64,000 bases of DNA. Source: Actinoplanes octamycinicus. GTDB taxonomy: Bacteria; Actinomycetota; Actinomycetes; Mycobacteriales; Micromonosporaceae. Position numbers and translations under genes: made by a program. The number at the start of each line of letters is the position of its first letter. Position 1 is the first letter of the stretch. The notes below the pieces were generated by a model. The model saw only the letters and a list, made by a program, of their open reading frames with translations. It ran no database searches and had not been told where the DNA came from. Location of the stretch: assembly GCF_014205225.1 (NCBI RefSeq), contig NZ_JACHNB010000001.1, positions 8,661,501 through 8,725,500 on the forward strand. The letters run 5' to 3'. Shown in pieces: positions 41,268-49,688 of the stretch.

Positions 41268-42224
41268 TCAGCCCGGCGCGGCGTACTGGTCCAGGGCCTC
41301 GTGCGCGGCGGCGCGGATCTGCTCGACCAGCTCGGGCGGCCCGGCCACGGTCACGTCCGGGCGGCCGACCAGGAAGCGCCGCGCCCAGACCAGGTCGGTG
41401 ACCCGCATCGTGACCAGCCACTCCCCCGGTTCCTTGACCACCTGCTCGACCGGGTAGTACTCGGTGATCCACCGGCCGCCGCGACCCACCCGCAGGGTGA
41501 CCAGCGGCAGCTCCGGGCCGGGCCGGAAGACGCCGTCGGTGACGTCGTGCGGGACCGCCTCGACCGGCGGCCGGGCCGGCTCGTCCAGCTCGGTGAACGC
41601 GTCGATCCGGTCGATCCGGAACATCCGGGTCGCCTCGGCCCGGCGGCACCACGCCTCCAGGTAGGCGAACGTGCCGACGGTCAGCATCCGCATCGGGTCG
41701 ACCACCCGGTCGGTGGTCTCGTCCCGGGCGGCCGTGTAATACGTCAGCCGCAGCGCGTGCCCGGAGTCCACCGCGGCCCGCACCTTGGCGAGTTTCTCCT
41801 GGTTGGCCGGGAGTTTCACGGCGACCGGGGCGTCCGCCAGGTCACCGGCCGCACTCTCGATCTTGGCGAGGGCCCGCTCGATCGCGTCCCGGGAGCCGAT
41901 TCCGGGCGTCTCGGCGAGCATCCGCAGCGCCACCACCAGGGCGAGCGCCTCGTCCGGGTTGAGCCGCAGCGGCTTGTCGATGCCGGCGTCGTGGCTGATC
42001 GTCACCCGGTCGCCGTCGAACGCCATGTCGATCAGGTCGCCGGGGCCGTACCCGGGCAGCCCGCACACCCAGAGCAGCTCCAGGTCCTCGCGCAGCTGTT
42101 TCGGGGTGACACCCAGGTCGGCGGCCGCCTCGGCGATCAGGATGCCGGGGCGGGCCAGCAGGTAGGGCACCAGGTTGAGCAGCCGGCCCAGGCGGTCGGC
42201 GGACGGCGTGCGCGGCCCGGTCAC
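41268..42224 (-). CDS. pafC: WYL-domain transcriptional regulator PafC
   Basis: A 318-residue protein with an N-terminal winged helix (LLNLVPYLLARPGILIAEAAADLGVTPKQLREDLELLWVCGLPGYGPGDLID), a WYL domain (RLTYYTAARDETTDRVVDPMRML, FAYLEAWCRRAEATRMFRIDRI) and the C-terminal WCX region. With PafB it forms the heterodimeric activator of the LexA-independent mycobacterial DNA-damage response. GTG 42224 overlaps the pafB stop by 4 bp, ensuring equal synthesis of both subunits. It is not adjacent to pafA here, unlike in mycobacteria. Confidence 0.93.
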   Translation of the reverse strand: MTGPRTPSADRLGRLLNLVPYLLARPGILIAEAAADLGVTPKQLREDLELLWVCGLPGYGPGDLIDMAFDGDRVTISHDAGIDKPLRLNPDEALALVVALRMLAETPGIGSRDAIERALAKIESAAGDLADAPVAVKLPANQEKLAKVRAAVDSGHALRLTYYTAARDETTDRVVDPMRMLTVGTFAYLEAWCRRAEATRMFRIDRIDAFTELDEPARPPVEAVPHDVTDGVFRPGPELPLVTLRVGRGGRWITEYYPVEQVVKEPGEWLVTMRVTDLVWARRFLVGRPDVTVAGPPELVEQIRAAAHEALDQYAAPG

Positions 42225-43216
42225 GACGCCACCGCCGGGGCGGCCGGCTCGTACCGGGTGACCAGCTCCTTGAGGTGCTGGATGACCGCGTCGCGCAGCT
42301 CCGGGGGACCGTCCGCGCGGGCGTCCGGCCCGTACCCGGCGATCCGCGCGGCGAGCCACTCCGGGTCGCCGTACGAAATGGTCAATCTGTCGCCCTCCGG
42401 ACCCGAGACGATCTCGCTGGCCAGCCGCCGCAGGCCGGCGGCCCGGCCGGGCCGGACGGTGACGGTGGCGCGGCCGGTGCGGGCGATCGGCCCGGAGCTG
42501 ACCGCCACGTGCTTGATCAGGTCGGCGTCCTCGGGCGGGGTGAACGCGTCCGGGCGGCCGGTCGCCTTGACGTCGCCGACGATCCGGGACAGCCGGAAGC
42601 AGCGCGCCGCGTTGCGGTCCCGGTCGTGGCCGACCACATACCACCGGCCGCGCCAGCAGACCACGCCCCACGGCTCCAGGCGGCGCACGCTCGGCTCGTC
42701 GAGCTCGGGCACCCGGTAGCGGAAGGTCACCGCGCGGCGGTCCCGGGCGGCCGAGGTGAGCGGGCCGAAGGCCGGGTCGACGGTGACCACCGGCTCCACG
42801 CCGAGGGTGGCCTGCGGGTCCACCTCGACGCCGGCGGCGCGCAGTTTGGCCAGCCCGGAGGACGCCGCGGCGGCCAGGCCGGCGTGCTGCCAGAGCCGGG
42901 CGGCGATGCCGACCGCGGCGGCCTCGTCCGGTTCGAGCAGGATGTCGGGCAGTGCGTACTCCCGCTGCGCGATCCGGTACCCCGGCTCCTGGTCGAAAAT
43001 GCTGGCCGTCCCGGTCTCCAGCGGCACGCCGAGCTCTCGCAGCTCCGCCTTGTCCCGCTCAAACTTGCGCTGGAAGGCTTCGTGGTCCCGGGGATCCGAG
43101 GGGTCGTGCTCGTAACCGGGCACGGTCAGGGCGATCTGCGCGGCGGTCAGGAACCGTCGCGTGGACAGCAGGCAGATCACCAGGTTCACCAGGCGCTCGG
43201 TACGAGTGCGCGACAC
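42221..43216 (-). CDS. pafB: WYL-domain transcriptional regulator PafB
   Basis: A 331-residue regulator. The N-terminus RTERLVNLVICLLSTRRFLTAAQIALTVPGY is the winged-helix domain, the WYL domain includes VTFRYRVPELDEPSVRRLEPWGVV and RWYVVGHDRDRNAARCFRLSRI, and the C-terminus is the WCX extension. PafB acts with PafC as a DNA-damage-responsive activator of repair genes. A TAGGTT hexamer 7 nt before GTG 43216 suggests a leaderless mRNA. It is divergent from a CDF transporter; in mycobacteria pafA would lie directly upstream, but here pafA is 9.4 kb away. Confidence 0.93.
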   Translation of the reverse strand: MSRTRTERLVNLVICLLSTRRFLTAAQIALTVPGYEHDPSDPRDHEAFQRKFERDKAELRELGVPLETGTASIFDQEPGYRIAQREYALPDILLEPDEAAAVGIAARLWQHAGLAAAASSGLAKLRAAGVEVDPQATLGVEPVVTVDPAFGPLTSAARDRRAVTFRYRVPELDEPSVRRLEPWGVVCWRGRWYVVGHDRDRNAARCFRLSRIVGDVKATGRPDAFTPPEDADLIKHVAVSSGPIARTGRATVTVRPGRAAGLRRLASEIVSGPEGDRLTISYGDPEWLAARIAGYGPDARADGPPELRDAVIQHLKELVTRYEPAAPAVAS

Positions 43217-43223
43217 GACACGA

Positions 43224-43229
43224 AACCTA
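43224..43229 (-). promoter_or_regulatory. Possible -10 hexamer TAGGTT for leaderless pafB mRNA
   Basis: On the minus strand TAGGTT is followed by 7 nt and the GTG at 43216. It would give pafBC a promoter independent of pafA. Confidence 0.45.
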
Positions 43230-43284
43230 GCAGCCCGCGTGTCCGGACCGTTAAACGCGAGGACCCCGGGGAACGTTGACCGGT

Positions 43285-44292
43285 GTGACCGTCGTACCCG
43301 AGCCCCAGACCACCCCGGCCGGACTGCCCGACACCGGGCCGCGCGCCGAGACCGAGAGCGTCGGCACGGTGCTCCTGGCGCTGCTGGCCAACCTGGTGAT
43401 CGCGGTGGCCAAGCTGATCGCCGGCCTGCTGTCCGGATCGGCGGCGATGCTCTCCGAGGCCGCCCACTCGGTCGCCGACACGGTGACCGAGGTCTTCCTC
43501 TACGTGGCGTTGCGCCGGGGGCGAAAACCGGCGGACGAAGAACACCCGTTCGGGTACGGCAAGGAGAGTTATGTTTGGGCGTTCATCGCCGCCCTGTTCA
43601 CCTTCGTCGGCGGCGCCGGGTTCTCGATCTACCACGGCGTGACCACCATCCTCAGCGGTGCGGGCGCCGGCGAGTACCTGGTGTCCTACCTCGTGCTGGC
43701 CGTCTCGTTCGCCGCCGAGGGCGCGTCCTTCCTGAAGGCCCGCCGCCAGGTCCGCGACCAGTCCCGCCGGTGGAACGTCACCCCGCAACGGTTCCTGCGG
43801 CTCACCCCGGACACCACGGTCAAGGCGGTCTTCTTCGAGGACTCGGCGGCGCTGATCGGCCTGCTGCTGGCCGCCGCCGGGCTCGGCCTGGCCCAGCTCA
43901 CCGGCCAGGAGCTGTGGGACGGGCTGGCCTCGATCCTGATCGGCGGCCTGCTGCTGGTGGTCGCGTCGGTGCTGGCCCGCAGCAACGTGTCGCTGCTGGT
44001 CGGCCGGGCGGTGCCGCGCCGGATCCACAACCAGATCGCCGCCGACCTGCGGGCCATCCCGGTGGTCACCGCGGTGCCGACGCTGCTGACCATGCAGATC
44101 GGGCCCGGCGACATCCTGGTCGCCGCCAAGGTCGACTTCGACGACACGGTGCCGGGCAAGGAGATCGAGGCCGCCTCGGACGAGGCCGAGCGCCGGCTGC
44201 GGGACCGCTTCCCGGAGATCCGGTACGTCTTCCTGGACCCGACCCGTGGCGAGCCGGGACGCGACCACATCGACGGCGGACTGGACCGATAG
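43285..44292 (+). CDS. Cation diffusion facilitator family transporter
   Basis: A 335-residue CDF antiporter with six predicted helices. SEAAHSVADTVTEVFL holds the first metal-site HxxxD, and the matching position later reads FFEDSAALIGLL, the D/E-bearing form seen in several CDF subgroups. The C-terminal cytoplasmic domain (AVPTLLTMQIGPGDILVAAKVDF) is the ferredoxin-like dimerisation module. It exports divalent cations such as zinc, manganese or iron in exchange for protons. GTG 43285 is preferred over TTG 43276 but not certain. Divergent from pafB. Confidence 0.9.
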   Translation: MTVVPEPQTTPAGLPDTGPRAETESVGTVLLALLANLVIAVAKLIAGLLSGSAAMLSEAAHSVADTVTEVFLYVALRRGRKPADEEHPFGYGKESYVWAFIAALFTFVGGAGFSIYHGVTTILSGAGAGEYLVSYLVLAVSFAAEGASFLKARRQVRDQSRRWNVTPQRFLRLTPDTTVKAVFFEDSAALIGLLLAAAGLGLAQLTGQELWDGLASILIGGLLLVVASVLARSNVSLLVGRAVPRRIHNQIAADLRAIPVVTAVPTLLTMQIGPGDILVAAKVDFDDTVPGKEIEAASDEAERRLRDRFPEIRYVFLDPTRGEPGRDHIDGGLDR

Positions 44293-44295
44293 GGT
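44290..44295 (+). promoter_or_regulatory. Possible -10 hexamer TAGGGT before the DUF3866 gene
   Basis: TAGGGT lies 7 nt before ATG 44303 and includes the stop codon of the CDF gene, so the match may be accidental. Confidence 0.3.
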
Positions 44296-44302
44296 CCGGC
44301 AC

Positions 44303-45385
44303 ATGGTGCGCTGGCGTTCGGGGACGGTTCTTTCGGTACGACGAAGCTGGCGTGGCGCCGTCGAACTGGACGTCACCACCGAGCAGGGGCCGCTCCGCGC
44401 CCTCGCCTACCCGCACCTGGTCGGTTCCCCGGAGCCCGGCGACCGCGTCCTGCTGAACGTCGGCGCCCTGGTCATGGGCCTGGGCACCGGCGGCTACGCC
44501 CTGGTCGTGGCGCTCCCCGACCGGCTGCCCGCGGACCCCGCCGACGCCGGCACCACCCGCGACTCGGGCCACCTGGTCAAGGCCCGCTACACGCCGCTGC
44601 AGCCGATCCTGCTCGGCGTCGACGAGGAGGCGTCGCCGCACCGCGCGGTGATGGAGGCCGCCGAGTCGCTCGACGGGATGCCGGTGGTCACCGCCGACCT
44701 GCACTCGGCGCTGCCGGCGATCCTGGCCGGGGTCCACGCCGACCGGCCGGACGCCACGGTCGCCTACGTGATGACCGACGGCGGGGCGCTGCCCGCCTGG
44801 TTCTCCCGCACCCTGGACGGGCTGGCCGGGCACCTGGCCGGCACGGTCACCACCGGCCAGGCGTTCGGCGGTGACCTGGAGGCGAGCACCGTGCACACCG
44901 GGCTGCTCGCCGCCCGGCACGTCCTGCGGGCCGACGTGGCCATCGTCGCGCAGGGCCCGGGCAACCTGGGGACCGGCACGGCGTGGGGCTTCTCCGGGGT
45001 GGCCCTGGGCGAGGCGGTCAACGCGGCCGGGGTGCTCGACGGCCGGCCGGTCGGCTCGCTGCGGATCTCCCACGAGGACGGGCGCGCCCGGCACCGCGGC
45101 GTGTCGCATCACAGCCTCACGGCGTACGGAAAAGTCGCCCTGACCCGAGCCGACCTGCCCGTCCCGGCCGGCCTGGAGGCGGCCCTGGCCGCCGACCTCG
45201 ACTTCCTCAGCGACCGTCACCGCGTCGTCACGGTCCCGGTCGACGGCCTCGACGAGGCGCTGCGCGCGTCTGCGGTGCCGCTGTCGACGATGGGCCGCAA
45301 ACTCGACCAGGACTACCACTACTTCCTGGCCGCCGCCGCCGCCGGCCGGCACGCCGCCGCCCTGCTCGGCCCCGCCGGGGCCTAG
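44303..45385 (+). CDS. DUF3866 family protein
   Basis: A 360-residue protein matching DUF3866: MVRWRSGTVLSVRRSWRGAVELDVTTEQGPLRALAYPHLVG at the start, NVGALVMGLGTGGYALV, the VKARYTPLQPILLGVDEE segment and GPGNLGTGTAWGFSGVALGEAVNAA near the centre. There is no signal peptide and no known catalytic motif; the family is widespread in actinobacteria and of unknown function. It starts 10 bp after the CDF gene. A CTTTCGGTACG motif variant at about 44328 lies within its first codons. Confidence 0.85.
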   Translation: MVRWRSGTVLSVRRSWRGAVELDVTTEQGPLRALAYPHLVGSPEPGDRVLLNVGALVMGLGTGGYALVVALPDRLPADPADAGTTRDSGHLVKARYTPLQPILLGVDEEASPHRAVMEAAESLDGMPVVTADLHSALPAILAGVHADRPDATVAYVMTDGGALPAWFSRTLDGLAGHLAGTVTTGQAFGGDLEASTVHTGLLAARHVLRADVAIVAQGPGNLGTGTAWGFSGVALGEAVNAAGVLDGRPVGSLRISHEDGRARHRGVSHHSLTAYGKVALTRADLPVPAGLEAALAADLDFLSDRHRVVTVPVDGLDEALRASAVPLSTMGRKLDQDYHYFLAAAAAGRHAAALLGPAGA

Positions 45386-45401
45386 CGCCCGTCCGGCCAC
45401 C

Positions 45402-46007
45402 TCAGGTCTGCGCCTCCCAGGTGGCGGTGAAGCTGAGGCTGCTGTTCTGCGCGTTGTCGTCGCTGGTCAGCAGGTATTCGAACTTCCACGCCCGGGTGGC
45501 CGGGCCGGTGACCGGCCAGGCGCCGTCGCCGGTGCTCCAGCCGGTGTGCGCGGCGAGATAGGTGGCCAGCAGGGGGCCGCCGGCCGCCGGCGCGGCGGCG
45601 TTGTAGAGCGTGGTGGGCGAGCCGAAGTCGGAGCAGTCGGTCTGCGTGCCGGTGCCGCTCTGCACCCGGGCGACCAGGTAGTTGCCGAGCGTCCCGGTCA
45701 CCGTCGGGAAGTACATCTTCACGGTGGCCGGTGCCGTCCCGGTGTAGGACGTGATCACACAGGCCGCGCCGTAGCTGCCGGGGATGGCGTTGGACACCGC
45801 GAACACCTTCCCGGCCGGCGCCGAGGCGGAGATCGCCACGGTCCCGGCCGTGAAGGTGCTGGTGCCGGTTGACGTCGTGCCGGTGTAGCCCGCTCCGGCG
45901 ACCGGCAGCGCGGCCCCGGCGGCCAGGACCAGGGCGACCGCGAACCAGCGTCCCCGGCCCCGCGAGCGGCGCCGGGGACGGCTGGACCTCCGCCGGCCCG
46001 CGGACAT
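45402..46007 (-). CDS. Camelysin/TasA-like secreted protein (distal paralogue)
   Basis: A 201-residue exported protein. A highly basic n-region ([17 protein letters not shown]) and hydrophobic core end in the junction AGAGYTGTTSTGTSTFTAG, resembling substrates of SipW-type signal peptidases. The mature part is Thr/Ser/Gly-rich beta protein with two cysteines (AACVITSY and TDCSDFG), probably a disulphide. It shares with the upstream gene the order C-V-x-x-x-Y, AP-[AT]-[TK]-[VI]-[KR]-M and a C-terminal WEAQ. I infer an extracellular fibre or matrix subunit; no homologue was searched. Starts one base inside the upstream stop (TGATG). Confidence 0.7.
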   Translation of the reverse strand: MSAGRRRSSRPRRRSRGRGRWFAVALVLAAGAALPVAGAGYTGTTSTGTSTFTAGTVAISASAPAGKVFAVSNAIPGSYGAACVITSYTGTAPATVKMYFPTVTGTLGNYLVARVQSGTGTQTDCSDFGSPTTLYNAAAPAAGGPLLATYLAAHTGWSTGDGAWPVTGPATRAWKFEYLLTSDDNAQNSSLSFTATWEAQT

Positions 46008-46663
46008 CAGTAGGCCTGAGCCTCCCACTGGAACTTGAAGTCGGCGCTGGCGCCCGAGGTGCCCGCCGCCGCGGTGGACGGCAGCAGCCAGGTGATCCGG
46101 TACCACAGCTGGCCGGCGCCCGAGGCCGTCCACTCGCCGGTGGTGCTACCCACCCAGGTCGTCGGGAAACCGCTGACCTTCGCGGTGCTGTTGCTCGCCG
46201 ACCCGTACACGAAGGTGTTGTTGCTGGTGAAACCGGTGCACGCGGCGTCGCTCGCGCCGGTGCCCTGGTCGACCACGATCTCCAGAGCCGAGGACAGCGG
46301 GTCGGCGGCGTCGTCGATCCGCATCCGGATCTTGGCGGGCGCCGCGGTCTGGTAGTCGACCATGACGCACCGCTGGCCGCCGGTCCGCGCGCTGCTGGGC
46401 GAGAAGCCGGCCAGGGTGATCGAGCTCGCCGTGGCGTCCGGCACGGCGGCCGGCACGGTGAACACCGCCGCGCCCACCTGACTGTTGGTCAGTGCCACGC
46501 TGACCGACGTCCAGGTGTTGTCTAACGTCGAGGTGGTGGCCGAGTACGCCGACTCCGACGACTGCCAGACCAGCAGGGAGCCGAGCAGAATGCTCAGCGG
46601 GACGGCAAGCCCGGAGATCCGGCGACGTCGGCGGCGGCGACGCCCGGCGGCCGTCTCTGACAT
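46007..46663 (-). CDS. Camelysin/TasA-like secreted protein (proximal paralogue)
   Basis: A 218-residue exported protein with an arginine-rich n-region (GRRRRRRRRIS), a hydrophobic core (LAVPLSILLGSLLVWQ) and the junction SSESAYSATTSTLDNTWTS, very like the AYFSD-type junctions processed by SipW in Bacillus. The mature domain is a predicted all-beta fold with a two-cysteine pair (RCVMVDY and AACTGF) and ends in FQWEAQ. AGGGAGATGAC precedes the ATG. Gene order, junction and paralogy with 45402-46007 support a role as a fibre or surface-layer subunit. It is divergent from the signal peptidase gene. Confidence 0.72.
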   Translation of the reverse strand: MSETAAGRRRRRRRRISGLAVPLSILLGSLLVWQSSESAYSATTSTLDNTWTSVSVALTNSQVGAAVFTVPAAVPDATASSITLAGFSPSSARTGGQRCVMVDYQTAAPAKIRMRIDDAADPLSSALEIVVDQGTGASDAACTGFTSNNTFVYGSASNSTAKVSGFPTTWVGSTTGEWTASGAGQLWYRITWLLPSTAAAGTSGASADFKFQWEAQAY

Positions 46664-46844
46664 GTCATCTCCCTACCAAGGTCGGACACCAACGGCTCTC
46701 CCGATCGGTACCGCCACCGGGCAACTGAGGAACGGCGACCGGACGATTACCCGAAGCCGGCCACTCCCGTGTGGGATTTCGTTAGTGTTTATCCCTATTT
46801 TGCCGAGCTTTTCCCTGTACCCGGCCGGAAGGACTGGGCTCGAG

Positions 46845-47432
46845 ATGACCGCGCCGGAAGCCCGCGAATGGGCCTGGTTCACCGCGAGCGTGCTGGCCCG
46901 GATCCTCCTGGGCACGTGCGTCGTGGCGGTGCTCTGGTCGATCCTCCCGATCGCCTTCGGCTGGACCAGCGCGGTGGTGATCTCCGGATCGATGCTGCCC
47001 AGGATCCGTCCCGGCGACGTGGCGATCGCCGGCCCGGTCCGCGCCGGCGATCTCAAACCCGGGATGCCGGTGCTGGTGGACAATCCGGCCCGGCCCGGCC
47101 GCCTGCTCCTGCACCGGGTGGTCCGGCGCAACCCGGACGGCACCCTGGTCACCAAGGGGGACGCCAACGCTGCCGAGGACTCCACACCGGTGCCACCCGG
47201 TGCGGTCCGCGGGCTGCCACGCCTGCTCATCCGCTGGATCGGCCTGCCGGTCTACTGGCACGGCCGCGGGGAGCACCGGAAAGTGCTGGCCACCCTGGTG
47301 GTGACCTTGGTGCTGCTGGTCGTGGCGATGCGCCGGGAGGACGATGACGCCGGGCCCCGGCACGCCCGTCACCCCCGGCACCGCCGCGAGCGATTCAGGT
47401 GTCAGCCCAGCGTGCCGAACCGGAGAGGGTGA
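46845..47432 (+). CDS. ER-type (S26B, SipW-like) signal peptidase I
   Basis: A 195-residue membrane protease. The catalytic Ser is in VVISGSMLPRIRPGDVAI, and the general base is His in LLLHRVVRR rather than the Lys of ordinary bacterial enzymes; the conserved Asp is in TKGDAN. That Ser-His pairing is the hallmark of S26B peptidases such as Bacillus SipW. A transmembrane helix lies near residues 15-38 and another near 145-160. GGAAGGA precedes ATG 46845. Adjacent genes encode three likely exported proteins with matching signal junctions, so it is probably a dedicated peptidase of this locus rather than the housekeeping enzyme. Confidence 0.88.
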   Translation: MTAPEAREWAWFTASVLARILLGTCVVAVLWSILPIAFGWTSAVVISGSMLPRIRPGDVAIAGPVRAGDLKPGMPVLVDNPARPGRLLLHRVVRRNPDGTLVTKGDANAAEDSTPVPPGAVRGLPRLLIRWIGLPVYWHGRGEHRKVLATLVVTLVLLVVAMRREDDDAGPRHARHPRHRRERFRCQPSVPNRRG

Positions 47433-49675
47433 GGTGGTTGGCCGCCGCGGCCCTCCTGGCAACGGTCCTGGCCTACGGATGCTGGCAGGCCGCCGGCGCC
47501 GGATACACGGCGAACGTCGGCGTGCCCGGCACGGTGGCCGCCTCGCCGGCCTTCCCCGGCGTGCCGGCCCTGATCAGCGGCGCCGGCCCGGCGTTCTACC
47601 ACCGGATGGACGAGCCGCAGGCGGCGACGGCCGGCTCGGCGGCGGCCGACGCGACCGGCACCAGCCCCGGCGTGTACGAGACCGCGACCACCAACGCCAC
47701 CCCGTGGTGGCGCTTCGACGACCCGGTGGGCTCGACCGTGTTCCGGGACAGCTCCGGGGCCGGCAACACCGCCTTCATCAACGGCACCGGTGTGACCGCC
47801 GGCATTCCCGGCCCGACCGGCGGCGCGGTCCAGCCGAACAGCGGCAGCTCGCTGTCCGCGCTGCTGTCGCCGTTCCGCTCGGACCGCGCGTTCACCGTCA
47901 GCGTCTGGTTCAACCCGGGCGGCATGGCGCCCACCTCGGCCAGCACCCGGGTCGGGGTGCTGCACATGACCGGCAACTCCTCCGGTACGCCCAGTGGCAC
48001 CGGCACCTACCCCCGCAGCGACCTGATGATCTTCGGTGACTACGCCGGGCACTGTCCGAACACCGCCGCCACCTGCTGGGGGGCGGCCATGGCCGGTGAT
48101 CCGCAGACCTCCGCGGTCGCCTTCGACTACGCGCTGGGCAGCACCCCGGTCCAGGCCAACACCTGGGTGCAGCTGACCGCGGTGTTCGACACCACCACCC
48201 TGTACCTCTGGGTCAACGGGGTGCAGGAGGGCCAGGTGCCGCACACCATCTTTCACCCGTCCACCAATGCCGGCATCGGCCTGGGCCGGTACCGCGACGC
48301 CGCGTGGAAGGGCATGAGTGACGGCACCGCCCAGATCGGCGAGGTGCGCGCCTGGCGGCGGGTGCTCAGCGCCACCGAACTGGCCCAGCTGCAGGTGCGG
48401 CCCACCGCCCGCTGGCCGTTCACCGAGGCCACCGGCACGAACCCGACCTACACCAGCACGTCCGCCAGCACCGGCGCGCCGGGCACCCCGGCCCGCTCGG
48501 CCGGGGTCGCCCTGAATCCGGCCGCCGGCCTCGCGGCCGGTCGGGACGGCAACGCGCTGACCCTGTCCTCCGCCGGCTACGTGCAGGGACCGGCCGCCCA
48601 GCTGAACACCACCAGCAGTTTCGTCGTGTCCGCCTGGCTGAAGCTGTCCGACGGCAGCGTCACCCGGACCGCCGTGTCGGAGAACACCGCCGGCGCCAAC
48701 GCCGTCAGCCTCGGCTACGACCAACCCGCCGGGCAGTGGGTGATGCGGGTGCTGACCAGCGGCGGCACCACCGTGCCGGTCTACGGCGACGTCACCGCTC
48801 CGGTGATCAACCAGTGGGTGCACCTGGTCGGCGTGCACGACGACTACAACAACACGCTCCGCCTGTACGTCGACGGCGTCGCGCAGAGCAGCGTCGCCTT
48901 CAGCTCCATCCCGGCCGTCGCCGTCACCGCGCTGCAGATCGGCCGCCGCCTGTCCGGCGGCTCGACCGTGGAGCCCTGGCTGGGCCAGATCGACGACGTC
49001 CGGGTGTACAACGGCTATCCGCTCGCCACCGCGGCGACCACCGGAACCACCGTCAGCACCTTCGTCGGCCTCATGTACCCGGCCATCTCCGCCGAGCAGG
49101 CGGGCGGCCTGCTCGGCACCAAGACCGGCCACGCCGGCTCCACCTCGGTCGCGTTCGGCGGCACCGTGAACGCCTCCAACGCCAAGTACGCCGGCGCCGC
49201 CGCCACCGCCGCGTTCACCGTCGAATGCATGATCCGCGTCGGCGTCGACGACGTCGGCGTGATCGCCGGCTTCGCCAGCACCGCGACCCGGCTCGGCAGC
49301 GGCTTCAGCGACCGGCTGCTCTACGTCGATCCGACCGGCCGGGTGCAGTTCGGCGTGCTGCAGGGCGGCGCGGCGGTCACCGTGGCCGGCGCCGCCGCGG
49401 TCGACGACGCCAACTGGCACCACGTGATGGGCAGCGTCGGCGCCGCCGGGCTCAAGCTGTACGTCGACGGGGTCCTGACCGTCACCACCAGTGTGCTGGC
49501 GGCCACCGCAGCGACCGGCTACTGGCGCGTCGGCGGCGCCCCGATGCGGCCGGCGGACACCTGGCCGTCGCCACCGGAGAACCCGTACCTCACCGGCACG
49601 GTCGACGAGTTCGCCGTCTATCCGCGGCAGCTGTCCGACCAGGAGAACCGGTGGCGGGTCTACGGCAACTACTGA
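47399..49675 (+). CDS. Large secreted LamG/concanavalin-like multi-domain protein
   Basis: A 758-residue exported protein. The N-terminus (VRWLAAAALLATVLAYGCWQAAGAGYTANVG) is a signal sequence with the same AGAGYT junction as the neighbouring camelysin-like protein. Three LamG/ConA-like domains follow: about 95-320 (FTVSVWFNPGG...LYLWVNGVQEG), 370-540 (FVVSAWLKLSD...LRLYVDGVAQSS...PWLGQIDDVRVYNG) and 560-750 (FTVECMIRVG...LKLYVDGVLTV...GTVDEFAVYPRQLSDQE). Such domains bind sugars or proteins. It overlaps the signal peptidase gene; GTG 47429 (GTGA overlap) is an alternative start. A probable surface adhesin or matrix protein. Confidence 0.88.
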   Translation: MSAQRAEPERVRWLAAAALLATVLAYGCWQAAGAGYTANVGVPGTVAASPAFPGVPALISGAGPAFYHRMDEPQAATAGSAAADATGTSPGVYETATTNATPWWRFDDPVGSTVFRDSSGAGNTAFINGTGVTAGIPGPTGGAVQPNSGSSLSALLSPFRSDRAFTVSVWFNPGGMAPTSASTRVGVLHMTGNSSGTPSGTGTYPRSDLMIFGDYAGHCPNTAATCWGAAMAGDPQTSAVAFDYALGSTPVQANTWVQLTAVFDTTTLYLWVNGVQEGQVPHTIFHPSTNAGIGLGRYRDAAWKGMSDGTAQIGEVRAWRRVLSATELAQLQVRPTARWPFTEATGTNPTYTSTSASTGAPGTPARSAGVALNPAAGLAAGRDGNALTLSSAGYVQGPAAQLNTTSSFVVSAWLKLSDGSVTRTAVSENTAGANAVSLGYDQPAGQWVMRVLTSGGTTVPVYGDVTAPVINQWVHLVGVHDDYNNTLRLYVDGVAQSSVAFSSIPAVAVTALQIGRRLSGGSTVEPWLGQIDDVRVYNGYPLATAATTGTTVSTFVGLMYPAISAEQAGGLLGTKTGHAGSTSVAFGGTVNASNAKYAGAAATAAFTVECMIRVGVDDVGVIAGFASTATRLGSGFSDRLLYVDPTGRVQFGVLQGGAAVTVAGAAAVDDANWHHVMGSVGAAGLKLYVDGVLTVTTSVLAATAATGYWRVGGAPMRPADTWPSPPENPYLTGTVDEFAVYPRQLSDQENRWRVYGNY

Positions 49676-49688
49676 CCGCGGCCGCCGG

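Noticed and set aside
43217..43284. PafBC/RecA-NDp-type promoter upstream of pafB
   Set aside because: TAGGTT fits the -10, but no TTGTC-type element at the right spacing was found.
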